The notes beneath the pieces were generated by a model, which saw only the letters and a program-made list of their open reading frames with translations, had not been told where the DNA came from and made no database searches. Shown here piece after piece: positions 15,839 through 25,009 of a stretch of DNA of 46,353 nt. The stretch comes from Bacteroidota bacterium (GTDB lineage: Bacteria > Bacteroidota > Bacteroidia > Palsa-965). Location of the stretch: positions 1 to 46,353 of the forward strand of contig JAJTEY010000012.1 in NCBI GenBank assembly GCA_021299855.1, written 5' to 3'. The position numbers were made by a program, and so were the translations under genes. Each line of letters opens with the position of its first letter. Position 1 is the first letter of the stretch.

Positions 15839-16867
15839 TTATGACTTTAGATCGCGTTTTCTGATTTGCTTCAGGTTATCGAATAAGATCAGCACCAAGA
15901 CGCCAAGAACGAGAGAAGTTATCGAACTAACACTGACCAACAACCAACGCACCGGATATGATTTTCGCTCCGCTGGGAATGCTTTGTTTACAATAAACTT
16001 GTACGTCAACACTTGCTCGGCATCAACTTTCGCCTCTTCGTATTTACGTTTTAACAAGTTTAGCTGTTCGCGCTGTATATACAGGTTTTCGCGCACGGCC
16101 ATATACGCAGAACCGTATTGACCAATAATACGCAACTGCTCTCCAAGCTTATCTATTGCACGTTGGTCACCTTTAGACATGGCAATTGCATACTGCTCTG
16201 TTGTTACTTCAGATTGTGATTCATAATCGTACATTCCGAGTAAGTTGAGTTTGCGTAAAGAATCTTGCATTTTATCAACTTCTGCTTTTTTCCGAAAATA
16301 TTCGGCAGAGACGATGTTAAATGCATTAACAGCTCGATCGCGCTGCATACGAGCCTTTGTTGAATCCAAAAGTTCCGCAATATCGTTAGCCATTTTAGCA
16401 GCAAGGATCGGATCTTCATCCATAACCTCAATTTTAACGGACATAAACTCCGTGCGCTTGAAGGCGATATTCTCATTGTATGTTTCGAACAATCGGGTCT
16501 GTTTATAACGATCATTCGGATCAATACGATAGTGTTTCATCAAATCGTATTTCTTACAAATTCTGGATCTGATTTCATCAGAATTCAAAATCTGTAACAT
16601 CTGCTCGGCCTGTTCCTCTTCCCCGAATTGTAACACATCCTGCTTACCGGACATATCCTCGGTTAACAACGCCTTCGCGATAGAGTTGGAGGAAACCGGG
16701 AAAAGAATAACTGTTGATTTATACTTTTCGCGAATGATAAATGACACTACAGAGGATACCACTGCGGCTGCAACGCCAATGATAATTAGTGATTTACGCC
16801 ATCTCCAAAAAAACTCAATAAGGCTGGTGGAATCGAAATAATTACCGTTCCTGTTCGAATTACTCAT
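15839..16867 (-). CDS. Wzz-type polysaccharide chain-length determinant
   Basis: A 342-residue inner-membrane protein. The first transmembrane helix is at about residues 30-49 (SLIIIGVAAAVVSSVVSFII), a periplasmic alpha/beta domain and a long coiled-coil region (NAFNIVSAEYFRKKAEVDK, LNLLKRKYEEAKVDAEQVL) follow, then AFPAERKSYPVRW and the second helix (LLVSVSSITSLVLGVLVLIL). No tyrosine kinase domain is attached, so it is a Wzz rather than Wzc type. It controls the modal length of polysaccharide made by the Wzx/Wzy route, and its neighbours are a flippase and an O-antigen polymerase/ligase. The adjacent broken gene is its paralogue, which suggests a tandem duplication. Confidence 0.88.
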   Translation of the reverse strand: MSNSNRNGNYFDSTSLIEFFWRWRKSLIIIGVAAAVVSSVVSFIIREKYKSTVILFPVSSNSIAKALLTEDMSGKQDVLQFGEEEQAEQMLQILNSDEIRSRICKKYDLMKHYRIDPNDRYKQTRLFETYNENIAFKRTEFMSVKIEVMDEDPILAAKMANDIAELLDSTKARMQRDRAVNAFNIVSAEYFRKKAEVDKMQDSLRKLNLLGMYDYESQSEVTTEQYAIAMSKGDQRAIDKLGEQLRIIGQYGSAYMAVRENLYIQREQLNLLKRKYEEAKVDAEQVLTYKFIVNKAFPAERKSYPVRWLLVSVSSITSLVLGVLVLILFDNLKQIRKRDLKS

Positions 16868-16920
16868 GTATTTGCGATTAAAGAGGGCTAAAAGTACGAA
16901 AAATCAGTAATGGCGCGCTA

Positions 16921-18495
16921 CTAACCGTACTTCAGGATACGGAACATGCCCTTAACACTGATCAGGCGCGTTGCAAATGCCCAAGCCACAGAACCCGCGC
17001 AGTAAATAAGGAAGCCGGTTACCCAACCCAACTTACCGGGTTGATACACGTATTCGTAACAGAAATCCGCCAATGCAATTACTCCGGCAGCAAACACCAA
17101 CAACGTGGTTAACAACCTCCAATTTACCCGGAATTTGAATTTACTGTGAACGATAAGCACCTGCGCCACCGCGGTTAACAATTGTGTAACAAGGCTGGAA
17201 ATCGCTGTTCCGATGGCTTCCCACTCGAACACAGTAATAAAAACGAAATTTAACCCAATGTTGATGACCATCCCGCAAAACGCCATCCAATTCAACTCTT
17301 TCAAGTTTCCATTGGCTGTCAGCAACGAACCAAATACATACGTCGTTGATATCGCTACGAAGCACGACATGAGTAATGGGAAGACCGTATTTACACTTCC
17401 CGCACTGTTTTCACTATACAGCAACTTCATCATCTCAAAACGGTAAAACGTGCAACCCACCGCAACAACTACGGCTAACGTTATCAATAATGTAAATGCC
17501 AATTTCACCAGTTGTTCCACCGACTCCTTGTATTTGAGCATCCGCGAAAACATTGGCAGCAGCAAGACTGAAAACAAATATGCAATCATATTAGTTGCGT
17601 CCAGCAAACGGTATGCTTTAGCGTAAACACCCGCCTGCTCTGACCCTGTATGCTCCAGCCGGTCTTCCAATTGATGGCGCTCCAATTTCTGGGTTTCGTT
17701 CAATTCCATCGCGGGCTTTCGTAATTCCTGCAGCCGTGCAACAGCAACCGGATCGCCCTGTGGCATCAAGCGTTCCAGCATCACTGAATCTATTCGGTTA
17801 TAAAAAGTCATCAGCAATACCAACACGGCAAACGGAAAACTTTTTTTCAAAATCATCAACGAAAACGGCCAGTCCCACTTTAAGCGAATCAGCTCCATTT
17901 TACCGATTACAGCGAGGAATGCAATTATTGCTGTCAGGAAATATCCGATGGTTTGCGCATAGACAAAATCCATGATGTCCATGACATTATCTACCCACGT
18001 CGTCCACAACAACACGGATACAATTCCGATCATGATAATACGATCAAGCACAGAGATCAGTGCATCCGTCTTGAACAAATGTAGCGCCTGCAAATTAGAT
18101 CGCAAATACAATACAAGTGAAATAAGAAACTGATTGAAGCCTAATACCAACAATAACTTGGTGAGACGCGTGTCATAACCTATCGTTAATCCGATAATAA
18201 TGGTAACGACAATGTACAAGACGGCTAAAAGCAACTTCAGAACAAACAAACCCGAGAAATGCTTCGTCAGGAGATGATTGTTTTGTGCAATATTCTTGTT
18301 ATTAAAATTGGTAATCCCAAAATCCAGCAGGATGTTCAATAAGAAGGAAAAATTGAACAATGCGAAATATTCGCCATAAGCAGCATTTCCCACAGCGTTC
18401 TGAACATTGGGTTCAATCACTAAAATCCAGAACGGCTTAATCAGCAGATTCAGGAATAATAGAATGATCAGATTAGTTACAAACTGGCGCTGCAC
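16921..18495 (-). CDS. Polysaccharide flippase (Wzx/MATE-like)
   Basis: A 524-residue membrane protein with about fourteen hydrophobic segments and the polysaccharide-synthesis flippase pattern: an early FGITNFNNKNIAQNN loop, and later GVYAKAYRLLDATNMIAYLF and LLLPMFSRMLK. It would flip undecaprenyl-linked repeat units to the periplasm. A hydrophilic stretch of about 40 residues (after MLERLMPQGD, through ELRKPAMELNETQKLERHQ, to EHTGSEQAGVY) sits between segments where relatives have a short loop, making the protein longer than usual. It is the upstream gene of the wzx - wzz - wzz - wzy run; FkbM lies a further 38 bases upstream in the same direction. Confidence 0.88.
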   Translation of the reverse strand: MQRQFVTNLIILLFLNLLIKPFWILVIEPNVQNAVGNAAYGEYFALFNFSFLLNILLDFGITNFNNKNIAQNNHLLTKHFSGLFVLKLLLAVLYIVVTIIIGLTIGYDTRLTKLLLVLGFNQFLISLVLYLRSNLQALHLFKTDALISVLDRIIMIGIVSVLLWTTWVDNVMDIMDFVYAQTIGYFLTAIIAFLAVIGKMELIRLKWDWPFSLMILKKSFPFAVLVLLMTFYNRIDSVMLERLMPQGDPVAVARLQELRKPAMELNETQKLERHQLEDRLEHTGSEQAGVYAKAYRLLDATNMIAYLFSVLLLPMFSRMLKYKESVEQLVKLAFTLLITLAVVVAVGCTFYRFEMMKLLYSENSAGSVNTVFPLLMSCFVAISTTYVFGSLLTANGNLKELNWMAFCGMVINIGLNFVFITVFEWEAIGTAISSLVTQLLTAVAQVLIVHSKFKFRVNWRLLTTLLVFAAGVIALADFCYEYVYQPGKLGWVTGFLIYCAGSVAWAFATRLISVKGMFRILKYG

Positions 18496-18533
18496 GGAAT
18501 AGTAATAAGGTCACGAACATAGTGAAAATCGGG

Positions 18534-19307
18534 CTATGCTACCCGAAAGAACAAGTTAATACGCTCCTTGTGAAAGATAGGATCAAATGCAATCAAGTTG
18601 CCGTCTACATGAACCAGCGGGTGATATCCGCAAGCGTGCAAGATTTCAAAACATTTTTTACGATTATCATTATCCCAGAGTTCAATGTAAACCAACGGCT
18701 GATGCTGTTTCAACAATTCCTGTGCGCCGCGTAACACAAACTGCTCGAAATTTTCTACATCCATTTTAATAGCAACAACACGATCAGAGTTGTTACGTAA
18801 CATTTCCATATCATCCAAGCGACGTACCGGCACTTTGAAGTGAATTCCATGATTGTGTTGCTGAATTTCTTTATGAACCATGTGACTCAGACCTTGCTGT
18901 CGAGACCCACCTTCAACCGGCAGCACCATTTCCGCTTCGCCATTTTCATCGCCCAGCGCGCAAGTCTGCACTTCAATATTTTTAATTTTAAATTTTCGAA
19001 TCACATTTTTCAGTGTTTCAACATTATCCGGCATTGGTTCAAATGCAATTACTTTTCCTTTCGGCATTTTCATCGCGATGTGCGCTGCTAAAAAACCAAG
19101 ATTAGCACCAATATCCAACACAATACCGGTTTCAGGTAACTGCTCCAGAAAGTAGAAGAAATCATTCTCACGAACATCCGATTTCAGATTGCGCACCTTA
19201 TACCACGCAAACCATTTCAGATACGTTTTGTATCCGAAAATAAACTGGAGTATGGCTTTGATTCTATTCTTCACCGCGCGAAAATAAGCATAATCAACAA
19301 TGATCAC
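18534..19307 (-). CDS. FkbM family methyltransferase
   Basis: A 257-residue protein starting with GTG at 19307. The SAM-binding motif is VLDIGANLGFLAAHIA (about residues 60-75), followed by VIAFEPMPDNVETLKN, both typical of the FkbM family, and IKMDVENFEQFVLRGA, the conserved acidic active-site segment. FkbM-type enzymes O-methylate sugars or other hydroxyl groups; in polysaccharide gene clusters they usually methylate a sugar residue of the repeat unit or its terminus. It probably heads the minus-strand polysaccharide operon and is divergent from the glycosyltransferase gene. Confidence 0.88.
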   Translation of the reverse strand: MIIVDYAYFRAVKNRIKAILQFIFGYKTYLKWFAWYKVRNLKSDVRENDFFYFLEQLPETGIVLDIGANLGFLAAHIAMKMPKGKVIAFEPMPDNVETLKNVIRKFKIKNIEVQTCALGDENGEAEMVLPVEGGSRQQGLSHMVHKEIQQHNHGIHFKVPVRRLDDMEMLRNNSDRVVAIKMDVENFEQFVLRGAQELLKQHQPLVYIELWDNDNRKKCFEILHACGYHPLVHVDGNLIAFDPIFHKERINLFFRVA

Positions 19308-19361
19308 CGTTCATTTCTGCAGGAGCGAGTCAAATGCCGTGCGTATGCGTACCTTTGAGTC

Positions 19362-20492
19362 GTGATTATTGTTGTAAATACACGCCTGCTTATCCCCAAT
19401 AAACTCGACGGAATTGGACGATTTACGGCAGAAACGCTGGCCCGAATTACCACGCGCCATCCGGAAGCACATTTCGTTTTTTTGTTCGACCGCCCCATTG
19501 ATGCGCAGTTTATCTTCAGTGATAATATAACTCCGGTGAAATTGATGCCTCCGGCACGCCGCACCTGGTTGTTTAACATTTGGCTCAACTTTTCCGTTCA
19601 CGGCGCTCTGCGCGATCTAAAACCCGATTTGTTTCTTTCGCCTGACGGATTCCTGCCGTTGAAGGGCAATACACCCATGTTGCCTGTAATACATGATTTG
19701 AATTTCGAACACTATCCGGAAGATCTTCCGAATAATATCACGCGTTGGTATAAGGAGAAATTCCCGCAGTTTGCGCGAAAAGGGACACGCGTTGCAACCG
19801 TTTCTGAATTTTCGGCAAATGATATTGCTTCGAAATATAACATCGACAGGGATAAGATTGATGTCTTGTGTAATGGTGCAGATATAGGATTCCGACCGCT
19901 TGGTGCAACAGAAATCACTACCGTGCGAAACCATTATGCACAGGGAAAACCATATTTTCTCTATGTCGGAGCATTGCATCCGCGTAAAAACTTACCACGA
20001 TTAATTGAAGCCTACGGTCGATTTCGAAAAAATGGCGGATCGGACATTAAACTCGTTATTGCAGGCGGAAACTATTGGAAATATACCGCGCTTCAGGAAG
20101 CGTTAAAACATGTACCCAATTCCAAAGATGTAATTTTCACAGGACGCGTTTCCGATAATGCACTGCAAAGTTTAACTGCCGGTGCACTTGCTTTAACTTA
20201 CGTTCCCTACTTTGAAGGGTTCGGCATTCCGATGATTGAAGCGATGCAATGTGATGTTCCGATTGTTACTGCGGATCGCACAGCTATGCCTGAAGTTGCG
20301 GGTGATGCTGCACTATATGTTGATCCATTTTCAGTAGAAAGTATTGCTACAGGATTACAACACATTGCAGAAAGTGAAGTGTTGCGGCAGGATCTTATCA
20401 CTAAAGGCAGAGTACGACGTCAATTGTACACTTGGGATAAAGCAGCTGACTTGCTTTGGAATAGTATGATGAAATGTATTCCCAATAAATAG
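19362..20492 (+). CDS. GT4-family glycosyltransferase
   Basis: A 376-residue GT-B glycosyltransferase starting with GTG at 19362 ([20 protein letters not shown]). The N-terminal acceptor domain has [13 protein letters not shown], and the C-terminal donor domain has [27 protein letters not shown], and the [12 protein letters not shown] motif carrying the two glutamates of the EX7E signature, then [15 protein letters not shown]. This is the pattern of family GT4, retaining enzymes using nucleotide sugars such as GDP-mannose. Together with the flippase and Wzz genes it likely builds the surface polysaccharide. It is followed after 5 bases by rnhB, so the two are probably co-transcribed. Confidence 0.9.
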   Translation: MIIVVNTRLLIPNKLDGIGRFTAETLARITTRHPEAHFVFLFDRPIDAQFIFSDNITPVKLMPPARRTWLFNIWLNFSVHGALRDLKPDLFLSPDGFLPLKGNTPMLPVIHDLNFEHYPEDLPNNITRWYKEKFPQFARKGTRVATVSEFSANDIASKYNIDRDKIDVLCNGADIGFRPLGATEITTVRNHYAQGKPYFLYVGALHPRKNLPRLIEAYGRFRKNGGSDIKLVIAGGNYWKYTALQEALKHVPNSKDVIFTGRVSDNALQSLTAGALALTYVPYFEGFGIPMIEAMQCDVPIVTADRTAMPEVAGDAALYVDPFSVESIATGLQHIAESEVLRQDLITKGRVRRQLYTWDKAADLLWNSMMKCIPNK

Positions 20493-20497
20493 TAAGC

Positions 20498-21094
20498 GTG
20501 CTTAAAAATTTTTGGAATAAAGGTGTACTTGAAGCCGGTTGTGATGAAGCCGGTCGCGGTTGCCTTGCAGGACCTGTATTTGCTGCAGCAGTGATACTTC
20601 CGCTAACATTTAAGCACCCGCTCCTTAACGACTCAAAGCAACTTACCGATAAGCAACGTAAATTATTACGACCGATAATAGAATCGGAAGCGATTGCGTG
20701 GAGTGTTGCGGAGGTAAGCGTAGAAGAAATTGATACGATCAACATTCTGCAGGCAGCGCTGGAAGCCATGCACCGTGCGGTTCACCAATTATCAACGACG
20801 CCGGAACATTTACTTATTGACGGAAATAAATTTCGTCCGTTTCCGGAAATTGCACACACGTGCATTGTTGGTGGAGATGCCAAGATGAAGAATATTGCTG
20901 CCGCATCTATACTAGCCAAAACATATCGTGATGATCGGATGGATGAACTGCATCAGGACTTTCCACAGTACGAGTGGATTCGCAATAAAGGTTACGGCAC
21001 AGCAGATCATCGGGCAGCTATTCAACAACATGGTATTACCATTCATCATCGCAAATCGTTCCGTTTACTTCCCGATCAACTTCGACTTTTCTAA
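20498..21094 (+). CDS. rnhB: Ribonuclease HII
   Basis: RNase HII removes ribonucleotides from RNA-DNA hybrids during replication and repair. The 198-residue protein begins with GTG at 20498, 5 bases after the preceding stop. The catalytic acidic residues are Asp16 and Glu17 in GCDEAGRG, Asp108 in LLIDGNKF and Asp127 in [18 protein letters not shown]. Further family motifs are [13 protein letters not shown] and the C-terminal [14 protein letters not shown]. Length and all motifs are normal. Confidence 0.95.
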   Translation: MLKNFWNKGVLEAGCDEAGRGCLAGPVFAAAVILPLTFKHPLLNDSKQLTDKQRKLLRPIIESEAIAWSVAEVSVEEIDTINILQAALEAMHRAVHQLSTTPEHLLIDGNKFRPFPEIAHTCIVGGDAKMKNIAAASILAKTYRDDRMDELHQDFPQYEWIRNKGYGTADHRAAIQQHGITIHHRKSFRLLPDQLRLF

Positions 21095-21314
21095 TTATCG
21101 TAACACGTCCAACGTATTTCCCATTTTAGAACTTGCCATCTTTCCTTATTAGATTCTCACCTATGCAAAAAATAAATCTACGAGAAATAAAAACATCTCG
21201 AAACCATGAATTAAGTAGTAATGAGCGTAGATAAATTAGTATACAGTGCCAATGCGCAAGGCGTTATAACACGAAACAATTTCTTCCTTTGAACACATAC
21301 GAAAATTTAAGTTG

Positions 21315-21677
21315 ATGCCTAAATCCCAAGGTTTAAAACCAGATACATCAATAATAACGTATTGTATTTTCAGCTTTCTATTGGTATTTCTATTTATGGA
21401 TCCACCGGAAAAGACGAGTAGATTAGTGTCGCTTAATGATACACTATTCACGTTAATTGGAGTAATCCTTTTAGGCTTGCTGTATTTTATTAAGGGGAAA
21501 CTAATAAGATTGATAGCGCTATCGTTGTTCCTACTTCTTACGGTATATTTCGTTTTAGAGTACTGCTGGTTGCCCTACTCTAAAAATAAATTATCTCTGT
21601 TCAATTTGCTGTGTGCATTAATCTTGTGCTATACTTCCACTAAAGTTATTTTAGTTATCACGCGTGAAAATAAATAA
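21315..21677 (+). CDS. Small hypothetical membrane protein
   Basis: A 120-codon frame from ATG 21315 (a TTG directly before it is also in frame). Four hydrophobic stretches are visible: YCIFSFLLVFLFM, LFTLIGVILLGLLYFI, LIRLIALSLFLLLTVYFVLEY and LLCALILCYTSTKVILVI, with charged loops between them (PPEKTSR, KGK) and a basic end (TRENK). I recognise no family. The surrounding DNA is noticeably richer in A and T than the flanking genes and carries no other convincing gene, so this may be a recently acquired or fast-evolving gene, or a chance frame. No obvious promoter. Confidence 0.45.
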   Translation: MPKSQGLKPDTSIITYCIFSFLLVFLFMDPPEKTSRLVSLNDTLFTLIGVILLGLLYFIKGKLIRLIALSLFLLLTVYFVLEYCWLPYSKNKLSLFNLLCALILCYTSTKVILVITRENK

Positions 21678-22183
21678 TTAAGATGTCCATTAAGGAATAC
21701 TCGAATCTCTTTAGTTAAGGTGCTTAGGGTAAATTGCACAGGCAACTCGTGAAATAAACTATTCTGATGTCTAAAAGAAGTTTTTCTTCAAGAGAAGTTA
21801 ACGTCATATCATGACCCTTTTTCGTAATTAAAATTCAATGAACGGCTAGCTGCGAATATCAGAATTTGATTAGATAAATTAATTAGTTCGCAATTTGGAA
21901 AAAAGCTTCAAATTCAAAAGTTACAGTTTGCCTTTCATTCGTTTGAATACTAAACTTCAAAATTATAGATTCCAATCACATACACCAGAGCACTCTAGTA
22001 TGTATGTACACACATGCTCACTGTGCAATTTATACCTGGCATGGATTCTGAAAAAGCGGAAAGTCCGGAGAACTCATTCCGATGTATCTGCAAGATATTT
22101 TTAATTTAAAAATCATCATTGCTGCCATTAAATAAGCAACTAAAAATAATTCGCGAAGAACAGTCGGATTGGACGGAATAGAT
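21678..22183. other. Gene-poor AT-rich stretch
   Basis: About 500 bases without a gene I can support. Several short open frames exist, the longest about 69 codons at 21895-22104, but they begin with non-ATG codons, have no family features and overlap one another on opposite strands. A 17-base palindrome ATTTTTAATTTAAAAAT lies at 22097-22113; it lacks GC and a T run and so is not a convincing terminator. I see no tRNA, repeat array or transposon end. It may be a decayed remnant or a spacer. Confidence 0.5.
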
Positions 22184-23416
22184 CTACACAAAGTCCATTG
22201 TTTCGAACGTTCCACCCAGAATGCCGTTCGCATCTGCCCCCAACCAGTTCTTTAACACGGAAGCATAGATACGGCGAAAATCCACCTTAAACTGGAGATC
22301 GCCATCCACCAGATTTTTCAAATCCGGCGCTTCGTTCAAAATGCCTTTCCTCTTTAAACCGCCACCAGCTAACAGCATTACATTTGCAGCGCCGTGATCT
22401 GTTCCGGCACTCGCGTTCTGTTTCACACGACGACCGAATTCCGAAAAAGTCATCACCAGCGTGTCGTTCCAACGATTCACGGATTTCAAGTCCTGAGCAA
22501 ATGCCCTCAAAGCATTGCCGTATACATTCAGTAACCGTCCTTGCTGATTTTTTTGGCCGGCATGAGTATCAAATCCGGCTAGTGAAATGTAAAAAACGGA
22601 TGTCTCCGCATCCGCCATAATTAACTCGGCAATCATCTTCAAATGCTTACCAAATGCGTGTACCGGATAGATTGCTTTGGACAATTTACGCCCTGATTTA
22701 TCGTATATAGCCTGAACACTCATTTCTGTTTGCGCCAGCGTTTTGTGCAAATATTCAATGTGGTGTTCATCATCCATGTGCGCTGTCCATGCCTTCGCCG
22801 TTTTGTAAATCAACGGATCTTCCACCATCGCATTCATGCGTTTCGGATTACTTACTGCAATCCCGCTCAATATATTTCCTTTCAACGCCAGACTCATCGC
22901 ATCATCTAACTCCATCGCGTAATAAGGTTTATAATCACCGTTACTGCAAGCACTGTCGAGCCATCTTCCTATCCATCCCGATTGCACATATTTGTCGGCA
23001 TCTGAAGCACTCTGCCAAATATCTAAAGAACGGAAGTGTGATCGATTGGGATTCGGATAACCAACGCTATTAATAATCGCCACTTCACCGTTCATGTACA
23101 AATCAGCGAGTCCTTGCAATTTTGCATTCAGCGAGAAATACGTGTCGAGATTAATTAGTTCAGCACCTTTCAATCCTAAACCCGAACGATTGCTGTAATA
23201 TAAATCATCACCACGGGGCACTACGGTATTTAAACCATCGTTACCACCGCTTAATTGTATTACAACCAAACGCTTGCCATTGGTAACAGGCAGCAGCATT
23301 TCGCTCATGCGCAGATCAGTTCCTGCGCCCATACCCTTCAAAAAGTTGGGCAATAACAATGATGCCGATGCTAACCCCGACAACTTGAGAAAATCTTTTC
23401 TGGAATACTTACTCAT
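22184..23416 (-). CDS. DUF1501 family protein
   Basis: A 410-residue exported protein. The N-terminus SRKDFLKLSGLASASLLLP resembles a Tat signal, though with Arg-Lys in place of the twin arginines. The body has VVIQLSGGNDGLNTVVPRGD, GYPNPNRSHFRSLDIWQS, FYISLAGFDTHAGQKNQQG and MTFSEFGRRVKQNASAGTDHGAAN, the hallmark strings of DUF1501, which is distantly related to alkaline phosphatase/sulfatase folds: Asp, His and Ser residues probably bind metal. It is 8 bases downstream of DUF1800, a pairing seen across Bacteroidota and Planctomycetota. Function unknown; an envelope or periplasmic enzyme. Confidence 0.9.
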   Translation of the reverse strand: MSKYSRKDFLKLSGLASASLLLPNFLKGMGAGTDLRMSEMLLPVTNGKRLVVIQLSGGNDGLNTVVPRGDDLYYSNRSGLGLKGAELINLDTYFSLNAKLQGLADLYMNGEVAIINSVGYPNPNRSHFRSLDIWQSASDADKYVQSGWIGRWLDSACSNGDYKPYYAMELDDAMSLALKGNILSGIAVSNPKRMNAMVEDPLIYKTAKAWTAHMDDEHHIEYLHKTLAQTEMSVQAIYDKSGRKLSKAIYPVHAFGKHLKMIAELIMADAETSVFYISLAGFDTHAGQKNQQGRLLNVYGNALRAFAQDLKSVNRWNDTLVMTFSEFGRRVKQNASAGTDHGAANVMLLAGGGLKRKGILNEAPDLKNLVDGDLQFKVDFRRIYASVLKNWLGADANGILGGTFETMDFV

Positions 23417-23424
23417 ATCTCCTC

Positions 23425-24813
23425 CTATATCAATTGAAATTCAGGCAGCTTCATCACAGCCGCAATGGTGGTTATTATTCTTCTTTGTGGCGTCCTTGTA
23501 TCCACATGTTGCTCTATCAATGCCGAACTGATTCGTGTTGCCGGAGCAGTGATAAAAAACTGAATGACTTCGTCCGTCAATTGTTCTGCAGGCACATCTT
23601 TAAAATAGTTTACGAGCACTCCCCAGTCACTTTTCACCACAACCTGTTGGTCCTTTTGTGGTTTCTCGCCTCGGTCCTTTTCTTCGAAAGCCGGACGCTT
23701 ATTCAATTTAATCGCATTAGAATTTATAATCGTTGTAGGAATATTCAGTCGGAACAACAATGTCGAACTATCAATCCATGCCCGTCCACCCTTCCAACCC
23801 GCAACATTAGGTGGCGAGAACAAAGTTTGTCCGAGTAGGTCCTGATAAGCCAATTGCTGTTTATCATCCACCTGAAACTGCACCAGCTTTTTAAAACGTA
23901 CAATGAGTTCCACCGGCGAACAAATCACTGCTCCAATATTTTCGGATGCATAAAACCAATCCGACATAAAAATATGACGCATCAGATCATCGATGTTGTA
24001 ATTCGATGTACGGAAACGGGAAGCTAAATCAGCGACACGCTTTTCATCCACTGTATTATTAACGAACGTCTTATAAATCTTACGACAGAGATAAGTTGCT
24101 GTTTCCTGCTTGGTTAAGAGAAAATCAATGATGTGATTCCCATTCCAATTCCCGGTGTTTCCAAAAACCGTTTTGTTGTCGACATCGTGTTGCTTTTCGT
24201 TGAACTCGAACTCACCTTTCTGATTGACAAACCAACCTGTAAAGGCTCGTGCAGCTTCTTTGATATCACGTTCCGTATAACCGTTGCCTTCACCTAAGGT
24301 GAACAACTCCATGACTTCACGTGCGAAATTTTCATTGGGTGCATTCTTTTTGTTTTGCTGATTATTTAACCAAATTATCATTGCAGGATCTTTCGAAATT
24401 TCATGAAGCATTTCTGCAAAACTCCCCAATGCTAAACGACGCAAGGTGTTGTGTTGTACCTGCATCAACCATCCGAACGGAGCACTCGTAGCAAAGTGAT
24501 TGTGCCAGAACAAAATCATTTTTTCACGTAAACTAGCCTTGGCTACAGTCATCCTATCTATCCACGCGAGATTTAGTAGATCTTTCTCCTTTTGAGATTT
24601 CAAAATCAGTCCAATGGTTTTTAATGGACCAACTTCACCTTTGCCATTCGTTTCGGGTTTCGGGATAATCATTAAATCCTGAACGCGTCCGGCATCGTCA
24701 AACAATCTATTTACAACCTGCTCACGGGTCATACCTTTCAGCTCCTTAACCATCTGAGGAGTGGGTCCGAAGGCTGCTCTATAAAGTAAATGATGGAGTT
24801 CTTTGATCTTCAT
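23425..24813 (-). CDS. DUF1800 family protein
   Basis: A 462-residue protein beginning MKIKELHHLLYRAAFGPTPQ. Characteristic DUF1800 strings are LREKMILFWHNHFATS, NENFAREVMELFTLGEGNGYTERDIKEAARAFTGW, and PPNVAGWKGGRAWIDSS. Unlike many relatives it has no clear signal peptide. Its partner DUF1501 follows 8 bases downstream with coupled expression likely. The reaction of DUF1800 proteins is not established. Between residues about 360 and 385 there is a lysine/glutamate-rich insertion (RPAFEEKDRGEKPQKDQQ), likely a flexible linker. Confidence 0.9.
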   Translation of the reverse strand: MKIKELHHLLYRAAFGPTPQMVKELKGMTREQVVNRLFDDAGRVQDLMIIPKPETNGKGEVGPLKTIGLILKSQKEKDLLNLAWIDRMTVAKASLREKMILFWHNHFATSAPFGWLMQVQHNTLRRLALGSFAEMLHEISKDPAMIIWLNNQQNKKNAPNENFAREVMELFTLGEGNGYTERDIKEAARAFTGWFVNQKGEFEFNEKQHDVDNKTVFGNTGNWNGNHIIDFLLTKQETATYLCRKIYKTFVNNTVDEKRVADLASRFRTSNYNIDDLMRHIFMSDWFYASENIGAVICSPVELIVRFKKLVQFQVDDKQQLAYQDLLGQTLFSPPNVAGWKGGRAWIDSSTLLFRLNIPTTIINSNAIKLNKRPAFEEKDRGEKPQKDQQVVVKSDWGVLVNYFKDVPAEQLTDEVIQFFITAPATRISSALIEQHVDTRTPQRRIITTIAAVMKLPEFQLI

Positions 24814-24992
24814 ATGAACAGTTAAATTACAATACTCATACCATGTATTTACGAGTAGTTTGTAACTTTTATTGTAGTTATACGTCTACACCAAGTCGTT
24901 GGCATAACCCCGAGCACTTCCTAACAATGCCCTTTTCATAACTGTTTCAGAGCATTAACGACGACATTCATTCTCCCGGTAACTTCACAAGG

Positions 24993-25009
24993 AAATCAAG
25001 CTTTGATTT
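24993..25009 (+). promoter_or_regulatory. Hairpin directly before a GTG start
   Basis: AAATCAA at 24993-24999 and TTGATTT at 25003-25009 are perfect inverted copies around GCT, ending exactly at the GTG start of the 903-residue protein. In mRNA this 7-base-pair stem would cover the ribosome-approach region. The stem is AT-rich and weak, so regulation is speculative. Confidence 0.3.

Noticed and set aside
21895-22104. 69-codon frame in the AT-rich gap
   Set aside because: It starts at a TTG, has no family features and no neighbour support.
22097-22113. AT-only palindrome as a terminator
   Set aside because: No GC pairs and no adequate T run; AT-rich palindromes of this size are expected in such DNA.
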